The position numbers were made by a program, and so were the translations under genes. The notes below the pieces were generated by a model, which saw nothing but the letters and a program-made list of their open reading frames with translations, was not told where the DNA came from and made no database searches. Positions 9,005 to 16,221 of a stretch of DNA of 45,321 nucleotides are shown piece by piece. Source of the stretch: Eubacteriales bacterium (GTDB taxonomy: Bacteria > Bacillota > Clostridia > UBA1381); NCBI GenBank assembly GCA_018384175.1, contig JAHAZB010000119.1:1-45321 (forward strand), written 5' to 3'. The stretch's first letter is position 1. Every line of letters starts with the position of its first letter.

Positions 9005-11131
9005 ATGATGTTTAAGACATTCGAAACAACACTTGCAGGTCGCAAGCTGGTTGTTGAAACAGGTAAAATGTGCTGCCTTTCAAACGGACATTGTTTAGTT
9101 CGCTATGGCGACACAGTAGTAATGGTAAACGTAACTGCATCAAGAATGCCAAGAGAAGGCATTGATTTCTTCCCGCTTTCAGTTGATTACGAGGAGAAGC
9201 TCTACTCGGTAGGTAAAATTCCGGGTGGATATATTAAGCGTGAGGGCAAGCCGTCAGAAAAGGCTATCCTTACATCAAGAGTTATCGACAGACCTATTCG
9301 TCCGCTTTTCCCGACAGACCTTCGTAACGATGTCTGCGTTGTTGCAACAGTTCTTTCAGTTGAACATGACAATCCGCCTGAGGTTGCGGCTATGATTGGT
9401 ACATCAATAGCACTTTCAATTTCAGACATTCCGTGGGCGGGTCCTATCGGTGGTGTGTGGCTCGGTTTGGTTGATGGTGAATATGTAATCAACCCGACAG
9501 AAGCACAGAGAGAAAAGTCAGAAATGCACGTAACTCTCGCAGGTACTAAAGAAAAAATCATTATGATTGAAGCTGGTGCAAACGAAATACCTGAGGACGT
9601 AATGCTTGATGGTATTAAGTTTGCTCATAAGACTATCATCGAGATCTGTGAATTTATCGACAGTATTACCGCAGAAATCGGTAAGCCGAAGTTTGAGTAT
9701 ACACCGCATACCGTTAATGCAGACCTTTGGAACGCAATCAAGGATATGTGCTATGACAAGATTAAGTTCGCACTTGATACAGATGATAAGAATATCAGAG
9801 ACGAGCGTATGGGTGTTATCGAAGCTGAGATTATTGAAAAGCTTTCAGAAGAGTTCCCCGACCTTATGGTTGAGCTTGGTGAAATTCTTTATAAGATGCA
9901 GAAGGAAATTGTTCGTGCTTGGCTTTACGAAGGTAAGCGTGTTGACGGCAGAGGTCTTGACGAGATAAGACCGCTTGCGGCAGAGGTTGACCTTTTGCCA
10001 AGAACACACGGTTCGGGTATGTTCACAAGAGGACAGACTCAGGTTCTTACAATTGCAACACTTGCACCTCTTGCAGAGATGCAGCGCCTTGACGGTATTG
10101 ATAATGAGGAAAGCAAGAGATATATGCATCACTACAACTTCCCGTCATATTCTGTTGGTGAAACAAAGCCATCAAGAGGCCCCGGCAGACGTGAGATAGG
10201 ACACGGTGCATTGGCTGAACGTTCATTAGTTCCTGTACTTCCGTCAGAGGAGGAGTTCCCGTACGCAATCCGTACAGTATCAGAGGTTCTTTCTTCTAAC
10301 GGTTCAACATCACAGGGTTCTGTATGTGGTTCTACACTTGCTCTTATGGCAGCAGGCGTACCCATTAAAGCTCCCGTTGCAGGTATTTCCTGCGGTCTTA
10401 TCACAACTGACGAAGGCTTCACAACAATGGTTGACATTCAGGGCTTAGAGGACTTCTACGGCGAAATGGACTTTAAGGTAGCTGGTACAAAGAAGGGTAT
10501 TACTTCTATTCAGGTTGATATAAAGAACGACGGTCTTACCTACGAGGTAATTTCTGAGGCGTTCAGAAAGACAAGAATTGCACGTTGCCATATCATCGAC
10601 GAAGTTCTTTTGAAGGCAATTCCTGAAGTTCGTGGTGAGCTTTCACCGTATGCTCCGAAGGTTATGACAATGCACATTGACCCGGATAAGATTCGTGAGG
10701 TTATCGGTCAGGGCGGTAAGGTTATCCAGAAGATTGTTGCAGATACAGGTGCTAAGATTGATATTGAAGACGATGGTACAATCTATATCTTCGCAGTTGA
10801 CCAGGCATCAGGTGATGCTGCTCGTCAGACTATCGAGCTTATCGTAAAAGAGCCTGAGGTTGGCGAGATTTATACAGGTCTTGTTAAGACAATTACAGCA
10901 TTTGGTGCATTCGTAGAAATCCTTCCCGGTAAGGACGGTCTCTGCCACATCTCCAAGCTTGCTCATCATAGAGTAGAAAAGGTTGAAGATGTTGTAAAAG
11001 AGGGCGATACACTTACTGTCAAGGTTATGGAAATCGACGCAAAGACAGGCAAAATCAGCCTTTCGCACAAGGATACACTTCCCAGAGAGGAACGTGCTCC
11101 TAAAGCAGCTCCCGAAGCTGATGCTGAATAA
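9005..11131 (+). CDS. pnp: Polyribonucleotide nucleotidyltransferase (PNPase)
   Basis: RNase PH repeats (RVIDRPIRPLFP, YNFPSYSVGE), KH domain (IREVIGQGGKVIQKI) and C-terminal S1 domain; RBS AAAGGAGATG precedes ATG at 9005. Confidence 0.97.
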   Translation: MMFKTFETTLAGRKLVVETGKMCCLSNGHCLVRYGDTVVMVNVTASRMPREGIDFFPLSVDYEEKLYSVGKIPGGYIKREGKPSEKAILTSRVIDRPIRPLFPTDLRNDVCVVATVLSVEHDNPPEVAAMIGTSIALSISDIPWAGPIGGVWLGLVDGEYVINPTEAQREKSEMHVTLAGTKEKIIMIEAGANEIPEDVMLDGIKFAHKTIIEICEFIDSITAEIGKPKFEYTPHTVNADLWNAIKDMCYDKIKFALDTDDKNIRDERMGVIEAEIIEKLSEEFPDLMVELGEILYKMQKEIVRAWLYEGKRVDGRGLDEIRPLAAEVDLLPRTHGSGMFTRGQTQVLTIATLAPLAEMQRLDGIDNEESKRYMHHYNFPSYSVGETKPSRGPGRREIGHGALAERSLVPVLPSEEEFPYAIRTVSEVLSSNGSTSQGSVCGSTLALMAAGVPIKAPVAGISCGLITTDEGFTTMVDIQGLEDFYGEMDFKVAGTKKGITSIQVDIKNDGLTYEVISEAFRKTRIARCHIIDEVLLKAIPEVRGELSPYAPKVMTMHIDPDKIREVIGQGGKVIQKIVADTGAKIDIEDDGTIYIFAVDQASGDAARQTIELIVKEPEVGEIYTGLVKTITAFGAFVEILPGKDGLCHISKLAHHRVEKVEDVVKEGDTLTVKVMEIDAKTGKISLSHKDTLPREERAPKAAPEADAE

Positions 11132-11140
11132 TTAAGAAAC

Positions 11141-11176
11141 AAAAAGTGCTTATGCAATTGCATAAGCACTTTTTTC
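11141..11176. terminator. Bidirectional intrinsic terminator between convergent pnp and the SLC13-type transporter gene
   Basis: AAAAAGTGCTTATGCAATTGCATAAGCACTTTTTT perfect palindrome with A/T tracts on both sides. Confidence 0.9.
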
Positions 11177-12275
11177 ATATTATACTCATAAATACTACCA
11201 GTATTATCAAAAATCCGAAGTTATAAAGCGAGAATTGTTTGATGTAATACGCCGTCTTTTCAGGGTTGTGCTTGACATACTCACGAAATGTAATAAGGCT
11301 TGCAAGCGATGAAATAAGAGTTCCAACACCGCCGATATTCACACCTACAAGTAAATCAGCATAGTTCTCGGTGAACTGCGAGAGCAGTATTGCTGATGGT
11401 ACGTTACTTATAACCTGACAAGATATCACACTGAATAATAGTGTGCTTTTTTCAAGCAATATCGAGAAGAAATCTTTTACAACTTCTACTCGTGCCATAT
11501 TACCTGAAAATATAAAGAAGAATACAAACGTAAAGAGAAGCGGATAATCTACCATTTTAAGAGCTTTCCTATCTGTGAACATTAGCACAGCAGGTATTAT
11601 AACCAAGCCTGTCCAATAAGGTATTCCCCTGAAAACTATCGCAATTGAAAGTGAAAACAGTATTAGGTAAAGAGTTACTCTTGGTATATTAAGCTCTACC
11701 TTTTCGTCAGGTAGGCTAAGCTCCTCATTTTTGACAAAAATAAGACAGCAAAGCGTAATCAGAATTACCGATAATGCAAACGGTGGAAACATAATTTTGA
11801 CAAATTCAAGATTTGGTATTTCAAAGGTTGAATACAGGTACAAATTCTGCGGATTGCCAAAAGGTGTTAGCATTCCGCCTAAATTCGCTGCAATATTCTG
11901 CATTATAAATGTGAATGCCATATATTTTTCCTTGCCGGTCGTGGTAAGTACAAAATACCCAAGCGGTAGAAAGGTCAGAAGTGCCATATCGTTTGCAATA
12001 AGCATTGAGCCTATAAATGTTATGTAAACAAGTGCGAGAACACTCATTCTCGCAGTTTTGAAGACTTGTACAACACGCCTTGCAAGTATGTAAAAGAAGT
12101 TTATGTTCTTAAGTGCACACACAACAGCCAACACACAAAAAAGGCACGCAAGTGTCTTGAAGTCGAAATACTCCATATAAGTACTGTCAGGCGGTACAAC
12201 AAAGCTTGTTAAAACTGCAGCACAAAGTGCAATTGCCATAACAGTGTTTTTCCTGATAAACGATACCATTTTCAT
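11175..12275 (-). CDS. SLC13/ArsB-NhaD superfamily membrane transporter
   Basis: Polytopic protein with NIAANLGGMLTPFGNPQNLYLYS and QVISNVPSAILLSQF motifs of the ion transporter superfamily. Confidence 0.8.
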   Translation of the reverse strand: MKMVSFIRKNTVMAIALCAAVLTSFVVPPDSTYMEYFDFKTLACLFCVLAVVCALKNINFFYILARRVVQVFKTARMSVLALVYITFIGSMLIANDMALLTFLPLGYFVLTTTGKEKYMAFTFIMQNIAANLGGMLTPFGNPQNLYLYSTFEIPNLEFVKIMFPPFALSVILITLCCLIFVKNEELSLPDEKVELNIPRVTLYLILFSLSIAIVFRGIPYWTGLVIIPAVLMFTDRKALKMVDYPLLFTFVFFFIFSGNMARVEVVKDFFSILLEKSTLLFSVISCQVISNVPSAILLSQFTENYADLLVGVNIGGVGTLISSLASLITFREYVKHNPEKTAYYIKQFSLYNFGFLIILVVFMSII

Positions 12276-12345
12276 TACCCCTTAATATAAAATCCACCAA
12301 GAAGTAATTATATCAAATTTTCTGCAAAAATCAACACTTTTATAC

Positions 12346-12377
12346 AAAAAAGGACATTCCTCAAAAGAAGAATGTCC
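12346..12377 (-). terminator. Intrinsic terminator of the LysM-CAP gene
   Basis: Minus strand GGACATTC...GAATGTCC followed by a T6 tract. Confidence 0.8.
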
Positions 12378-12383
12378 ATTTGA

Positions 12384-12989
12384 TTATCCTATAAACATCT
12401 GTGTCCAGTAATGCCCGCTTTTGACATATCCTACACCGATTTTGGTATATGAGGAATTAAGGATATTTGCTCTGTGCCCTGACGAGTTCATCCATGCATT
12501 TACTACCCTTTCAGGTGTCGTTTGTCCTCTTGCAATATTCTCGCCTGCACTCTTGTATTTGATGCCAAAATTCTTCATCATCTGAAACGGTGTGCCGTAA
12601 ACAGGACTTGTGTGTGAGAAATAATTATTATCCTTCATATCCTGAGACTTATATCTTGCAACACGGCTAAGCTCCCAGTCTTCAGCTAACGGCTTTAGTC
12701 CGTTTTCTACTCTGATTTCATTCACAAGTCTTACAACTGTACTTTCAAAATCAAGAATGTCCTGATTTAATGTCGGGATATTAAGTACCTGTCCCGGATA
12801 AATAAGGTGCGGATTTTCTATGTGCGAATTTGCAGATATAATCTCACTAATCCCGATTTCGTGCTTTACGGCAATCTTCCACATAGTATCACCGGATACT
12901 ACCGTATGTGTCGTTGCTGCCGAGGCGGCTATGTACATATTCATAACCTGAGCCACTACAAAAGCGGATACCATAATCTTTTTAAGCAT
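12384..12989 (-). CDS. Secreted LysM domain + CAP (SCP/PR1) domain protein
   Basis: Signal peptide, LysM (HTVVSGDTMWKIAVKHEIGISEIISANSHIENPHLIYPGQVLNIP), CAP domain (VNEIRVENGLKPLAEDWELSRVARYKSQDM...GENIARG...WMNSSGHRANIL); RBS at the ATG at 12989. Confidence 0.92.
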   Translation of the reverse strand: MLKKIMVSAFVVAQVMNMYIAASAATTHTVVSGDTMWKIAVKHEIGISEIISANSHIENPHLIYPGQVLNIPTLNQDILDFESTVVRLVNEIRVENGLKPLAEDWELSRVARYKSQDMKDNNYFSHTSPVYGTPFQMMKNFGIKYKSAGENIARGQTTPERVVNAWMNSSGHRANILNSSYTKIGVGYVKSGHYWTQMFIG

Positions 12990-13074
12990 TTTATCTACCT
13001 CCTTGCTTATGAATATATCATAGCATAAAGGTTCCCTATAATGCAAATGTAATATATGGTTCTTTTACCGATGA

Positions 13075-13194
13075 TTAGATGTCTGCGAGGGAGTTAGGAC
13101 TTGCTGTGCTAATCCACCAATCGCCCTTTGGAGCGATATACAACATAGACTCAAGCTCAATTATAAGTTTGAAGTGAACTTTGGTTTTTTGCAT
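13075..13194 (-). other. 39-aa micro-ORF or coding remnant
   Basis: Minus-strand translation MQKTKVHFKLIIELESMLYIAPKGDWWISTASPNSLADI*; no recognised family. Confidence 0.25.
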
Positions 13195-13230
13195 AAAAAA
13201 TCAGAGCAAGCAATATTAAGCTTGCTCTGA
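13195..13230 (-). terminator. Terminator downstream of tRNA-Arg
   Basis: Minus strand TCAGAGCAAGC-ttaatatt-GCTTGCTCTGA followed by TTTTTT. Confidence 0.85.
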
Positions 13231-13232
13231 CG

Positions 13233-13309
13233 TGGTACGCCGGAAGGGATTCGAACCCCCGACCTTTTGGTTCGTAGCCAAACACTCTATCCAACTGAGC
13301 TACCGGCGC
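13233..13309 (-). tRNA. tRNA-Arg(ACG)
   Basis: Minus strand GCGCCGGTAGCTCAGTTGGATAGAGTGTTTGGCTACGAACCAAAAGGTCGGGGGTTCGAATCCCTTCCGGCGTACCA; anticodon loop CTACGAA, encoded CCA. Confidence 0.96.
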
Positions 13310-13449
13310 ATAAATTTACCACGATGAATATTATAACACATAAATATGTGGTTTGTCAACTTTAATTTGTAATTATTTTCAAATGTTTTGTGATTTTGAT
13401 GGAATTGTAAGAAAAATAAAAATGTTGATAAATTTACATAAGGAAGGTC

Positions 13450-13479
13450 TTGACATAAACGGTATTGTTGTGTTATAAT
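13450..13479 (+). promoter_or_regulatory. Strong sigma-A-like promoter for tRNA-Leu
   Basis: TTGACA - 18 bp - TATAAT immediately upstream of the tRNA. Confidence 0.8.
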
Positions 13480-13497
13480 ATAATGCGTACTGAATAA

Positions 13498-13586
13498 GCT
13501 CGAGTGGCGGAATTGGCAGACGCCCGGGACTTAAAATCCCGTGGGTAGTAATACCCGTGCCGGTTCGACCCCGGCCTCGAGCACCA
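13498..13586 (+). tRNA. tRNA-Leu(TAA)
   Basis: Class II tRNA GCTCGAGTGGCGGAATTGGCAGACGC...GGGACTTAAAATCCC...GGTTCGACCCCGGCCTCGAGCACCA; long variable arm, anticodon TAA. Confidence 0.96.
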
Positions 13587-13589
13587 CGG

Positions 13590-13635
13590 AGAATGGCTTA
13601 AAACCTTAGGTTTTGAGCCATTCTCTATTTTTGTT
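13590..13635 (+). terminator. Terminator downstream of tRNA-Leu
   Basis: AGAATGGCTTAAAACC-tta-GGTTTTGAGCCATTCT followed by ctatttttgtttt. Confidence 0.85.
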
Positions 13636-13681
13636 TTACCTTTCCTCATACCCTCGTTTTACGATTCTTTCTAACACTTTT

Positions 13682-13981
13682 CTAACGCATTTTTTTTTCT
13701 AACAGATTTTCCAAAATTGCACCCGTTTCAATCTTCTGCTTAAACTGTAAATGTCCGTAGATATTTCCGGTCGTTGCAATCGAAGAATGTCCCAGCCATT
13801 CTTGTATTACCTTTATATCCACACCCTGAGCAATCAAGAGAGATGCACAACTATGCCTTAAATCGTGTAATCTGATGTGGGGGAGATTGTTCTTCTTAAG
13901 AAACAGCCTGAATTTGTACGAAATCTCATCAGGACTAAAAACAGAGCCGTCAGCTTTTACACATATATAGTCTGTGTCCAT
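13682..13981 (-). pseudogene. Truncated tyrosine recombinase/integrase (C-terminal catalytic part only)
   Basis: LPHIRLHDLRHSCASLLIAQGVDIKVIQEWLGHSSIATTGNIYGHL carries HxxR, GH and Tyr boxes; the N-terminal core-binding domain and Arg-I region are missing; adjacent to tRNA-Leu. Confidence 0.85.
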
Positions 13982-14072
13982 TTTTGTTGGGATGGCACAT
14001 GATGTTATAAATATGAAAGAAACCGCACAGCTTTGTGGTTGTGCTACAAGCTTACATACTGCAAGAATTGAT

Positions 14073-14113
14073 AAAAAAAGACAGCCCCGAGAGATTTAAC
14101 TCTCAAAGCCGCC
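14073..14113 (-). terminator. Terminator of the rplU-rpmA transcript
   Basis: Minus strand GGCGGCTTTGAGAG-ttaaat-CTCTCGGGGCTGTC (14-bp stem with G-U pairs) then TTTTTTT. Confidence 0.85.
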
Positions 14114-14126
14114 CCTTATAACATTT

Positions 14127-14381
14127 TTATGCAGAGTATACGCTGCACTGCTTCTTATCCTTACCTTTTCTCTCGAACTTAACTACACCGTCAATCTTTG
14201 CGAAAAGTGTATCATCGCTGCCAATGCCAACGTTGTTACCCGGATGAATTTTTGTGCCTCTCTGTCTTACCAAAATACTGCCAGCTAAAACCTTCTGACC
14301 ATCAGCACGCTTAACGCCAAGTCTTTTCGATTCGCTATCACGACCGTTTTTGGTACTTCCCATACCTTTTTTATGAGCCAT
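14127..14381 (-). CDS. rpmA: 50S ribosomal protein L27
   Basis: [65 protein letters not shown]. Confidence 0.97.
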   Translation of the reverse strand: MAHKKGMGSTKNGRDSESKRLGVKRADGQKVLAGSILVRQRGTKIHPGNNVGIGSDDTLFAKIDGVVKFERKGKDKKQCSVYSA

Positions 14382-14417
14382 TAAAAACACCTCAGCTTTC
14401 CGATATATTTATGAAAA

Positions 14418-14729
14418 TTATTTGTTGATTGTCTCGATTACAACCTTAGTGTAGGGCTGTCTGTGGCCCTTCTTGCTTCTCTCGTTCTTCTTTCTCTTCA
14501 TCTTGAAGACGTAGATTTTCTTAGCCTTACCCTGCTTAACAACCTTAGCTGTTACCTTTGCGCCGGCAACTGTAGGTTCGCCGATGGTAAGAGCATCACC
14601 GTCAGAAACAGCAAGTACTGTATCGAAAGTAACAACCTCGCCCTCCTGAGCCTCAAGCTTCTCAACGAAGAGTGTGTCGCCCTCAGAAACCTTGTACTGC
14701 TTTCCGCCTGTAACGATTACTGCATACAT
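14418..14729 (-). CDS. rplU: 50S ribosomal protein L21
   Basis: [39 protein letters not shown]...[23 protein letters not shown]. Confidence 0.97.
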   Translation of the reverse strand: MYAVIVTGGKQYKVSEGDTLFVEKLEAQEGEVVTFDTVLAVSDGDALTIGEPTVAGAKVTAKVVKQGKAKKIYVFKMKRKKNERSKKGHRQPYTKVVIETINK

Positions 14730-14815
14730 TGTGTTACACCTCCTTATAAATATGAAGTCGCGCCCTTGTAGGTACTGTCAAATTGACAGATTTATAACCT
14801 TACTCAATGCGGATA
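14730..14815 (-). promoter_or_regulatory. Probable L21 leader region
   Basis: About 85-nt structured-looking 5' UTR between a good promoter and rplU; position matches the known L21 leader of Firmicutes, structure not verified. Confidence 0.4.
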
Positions 14816-14822
14816 CTCAAAT

Positions 14823-14851
14823 ATTATACACTTGATTACTTGTTATGTCAA
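14823..14851 (-). promoter_or_regulatory. Sigma-A-like promoter for rplU-rpmA
   Basis: Minus strand TTGACA - 17 bp - TATAAT. Confidence 0.75.
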
Positions 14852-14921
14852 GCATTTTTTAATAAATTTGTAGAAAAAATGGATGTTTTTTCATAATTAA
14901 CAATTTTTTTTTGTAAAAAAC

Positions 14922-14951
14922 TTGACACATATATGTAAAATGAGGTATAAT
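14922..14951 (+). promoter_or_regulatory. Sigma-A-like promoter for rpsU-yqeY
   Basis: TTGACA - 18 bp - TATAAT. Confidence 0.75.
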
Positions 14952-15035
14952 ATCTCTTGTGGCAACTATCGTTAGTTATAGGATAGTTTTTCCATTAAAC
15001 AGCCGGAAATTGTTTTGCCGGAGGGAGGGAAACAG

Positions 15036-15209
15036 ATGTCAGAAATTCGTGTAAAAGACAACGAGTCTTTGGATAGCGCTCTTCGCCGTTTCAAAAGACA
15101 GTGTGCGAAGTCGGGCGTTATGTCTGAGATAAGAAAGCGCGAGCATTATGAAAAGCCGAGTGTAAAGCGTAAGAAAAAGTCAGAGGCTGCTCGTAAGAGA
15201 AAGTTTTAA
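15036..15209 (+). CDS. rpsU: 30S ribosomal protein S21
   Basis: [67 protein letters not shown]. Confidence 0.97.
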   Translation: MSEIRVKDNESLDSALRRFKRQCAKSGVMSEIRKREHYEKPSVKRKKKSEAARKRKF

Positions 15210-15221
15210 TTAGGTGTTAGT

Positions 15222-15665
15222 ATGAATCTTAAAGATAGATTGGCGCAGGATTTGAAAACTGCAATGAAAGATAAAGACACCGTGCGTAAGAATGTTGTAC
15301 AGATGATTCGCGCCGGAGTTCTTCAAATTGAAAAAGACAAGCTAATCACTCTTGATGATGAAGGCGTTCTTGAAGTAATTGCAAAGCAGTTAAAGCAAAG
15401 GAAGGATTCACTTCCCGATTATGAAAAGAGCGGAAGAAGCGATTTAATCGCCGAACTTAAGGCAGAAATTGGTTTTTTGATGGAATACTTGCCCGAACAG
15501 CTTTCTGATGATGAGCTTGCTGTTATTGTAAAAGCAGCAGTAGCTGAAGTCGGTGCTGTATCCGTTAAGGATATGGGTAAGGTCATGGCTGCAGTAATGC
15601 CGAAAACAAAAGGCAGAGCTGATGGCAGAAGAATAAATGAGATAGCAAAATCTTTGTTGTCTTAA
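15222..15665 (+). CDS. yqeY: GatB/YqeY domain-containing protein
   Basis: DLKTAMKDKDTVRKNVVQMIRAGVLQIEKDK...KDMGKVMAAVMPKTKGRADGRRINEIAK; rpsU-yqeY is a common gene pair. Confidence 0.93.
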   Translation: MNLKDRLAQDLKTAMKDKDTVRKNVVQMIRAGVLQIEKDKLITLDDEGVLEVIAKQLKQRKDSLPDYEKSGRSDLIAELKAEIGFLMEYLPEQLSDDELAVIVKAAVAEVGAVSVKDMGKVMAAVMPKTKGRADGRRINEIAKSLLS

Positions 15666-15711
15666 CGTTGCTTATATCCGCACAGGTGATTTCCGCTTGT
15701 GCGGATTATAT

Positions 15712-15787
15712 GCTTGTGTAGCACAGTCGGTAGTGCAGCGCATTCGTAATGCGCAGGTCGTCCGTTCGAGCCGGATCACAAGCTCCA
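15712..15787 (+). tRNA. tRNA-Thr(CGT)
   Basis: GCTTGTGTAGCACAGTCGGTAGTGCAGCGCATTCGTAATGCGCAGGTCGTCCGTTCGAGCCGGATCACAAGCTCCA; anticodon loop TTCGTAA. Confidence 0.95.
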
Positions 15788-15812
15788 CGTCGCAGCGGAC
15801 TTCGCTGTGTTC

Positions 15813-15842
15813 AAAATACCCACTCAATAGAGTGGGTATTTT
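15813..15842 (+). terminator. Terminator after tRNA-Thr
   Basis: AAAATACCCACTC-aata-GAGTGGGTATTTTT. Confidence 0.85.
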
Positions 15843-15854
15843 TCGTTTGCCACG

Positions 15855-15886
15855 TCGGAACAAGTTGCCCTTGTTCCGATTTTTTT
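15855..15886 (+). terminator. Second tandem terminator-like hairpin
   Basis: TCGGAACAAG-ttgcc-CTTGTTCCGA followed by TTTTTTT. Confidence 0.8.
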
Positions 15887-15916
15887 GTATTTTGTATAAT
15901 ATAATTGTTATTTTTG

Positions 15917-15945
15917 TTGAAAAGATATGGTCTTTTTAGTATAAT
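15917..15945 (+). promoter_or_regulatory. Orphan sigma-A-like promoter on the + strand
   Basis: TTGAAA - 17 bp - TATAAT with no + strand gene of normal size immediately downstream. Confidence 0.55.
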
Positions 15946-16221
15946 GATTTTATCGAAAATGAATAATGTGTCATTTTTGATTTATGAAATGATAAGGCTT
16001 ATAAAGAAGCTTGACTCGAAACGTCTTGTGCATTGTGAGGACGCATCTCGTCAAGCTGAGTGATATCCGGAGTTTTATGACCGACCGGATATATTCTCGA
16101 TGATGTATACGCCTGTTGATTATGTCGAGAGTTATGCCCTTGATAATTCAAAACCGCTTCCATTTTTCCTTTGTTAATATGCTCACGCAATGGGCAACGG
16201 CCCCGGAGATATGATGGATTA

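Noticed and set aside
11175-12275. Specific assignment of the transporter as arsenite or citrate permease
   Set aside because: Only superfamily-level motifs visible, no ars or citrate genes nearby to support a substrate
13020-13200. Possible c-di-AMP (ydaO) riboswitch upstream of the LysM-CAP gene
   Set aside because: Such riboswitches often precede cell-wall genes, but the conserved ydaO motifs are not visible in this leader
13682-13981. Functional integrase gene
   Set aside because: Only about 100 aa of the C-terminal catalytic part; Arg-I region and N-terminal domains missing, no other mobile element genes nearby
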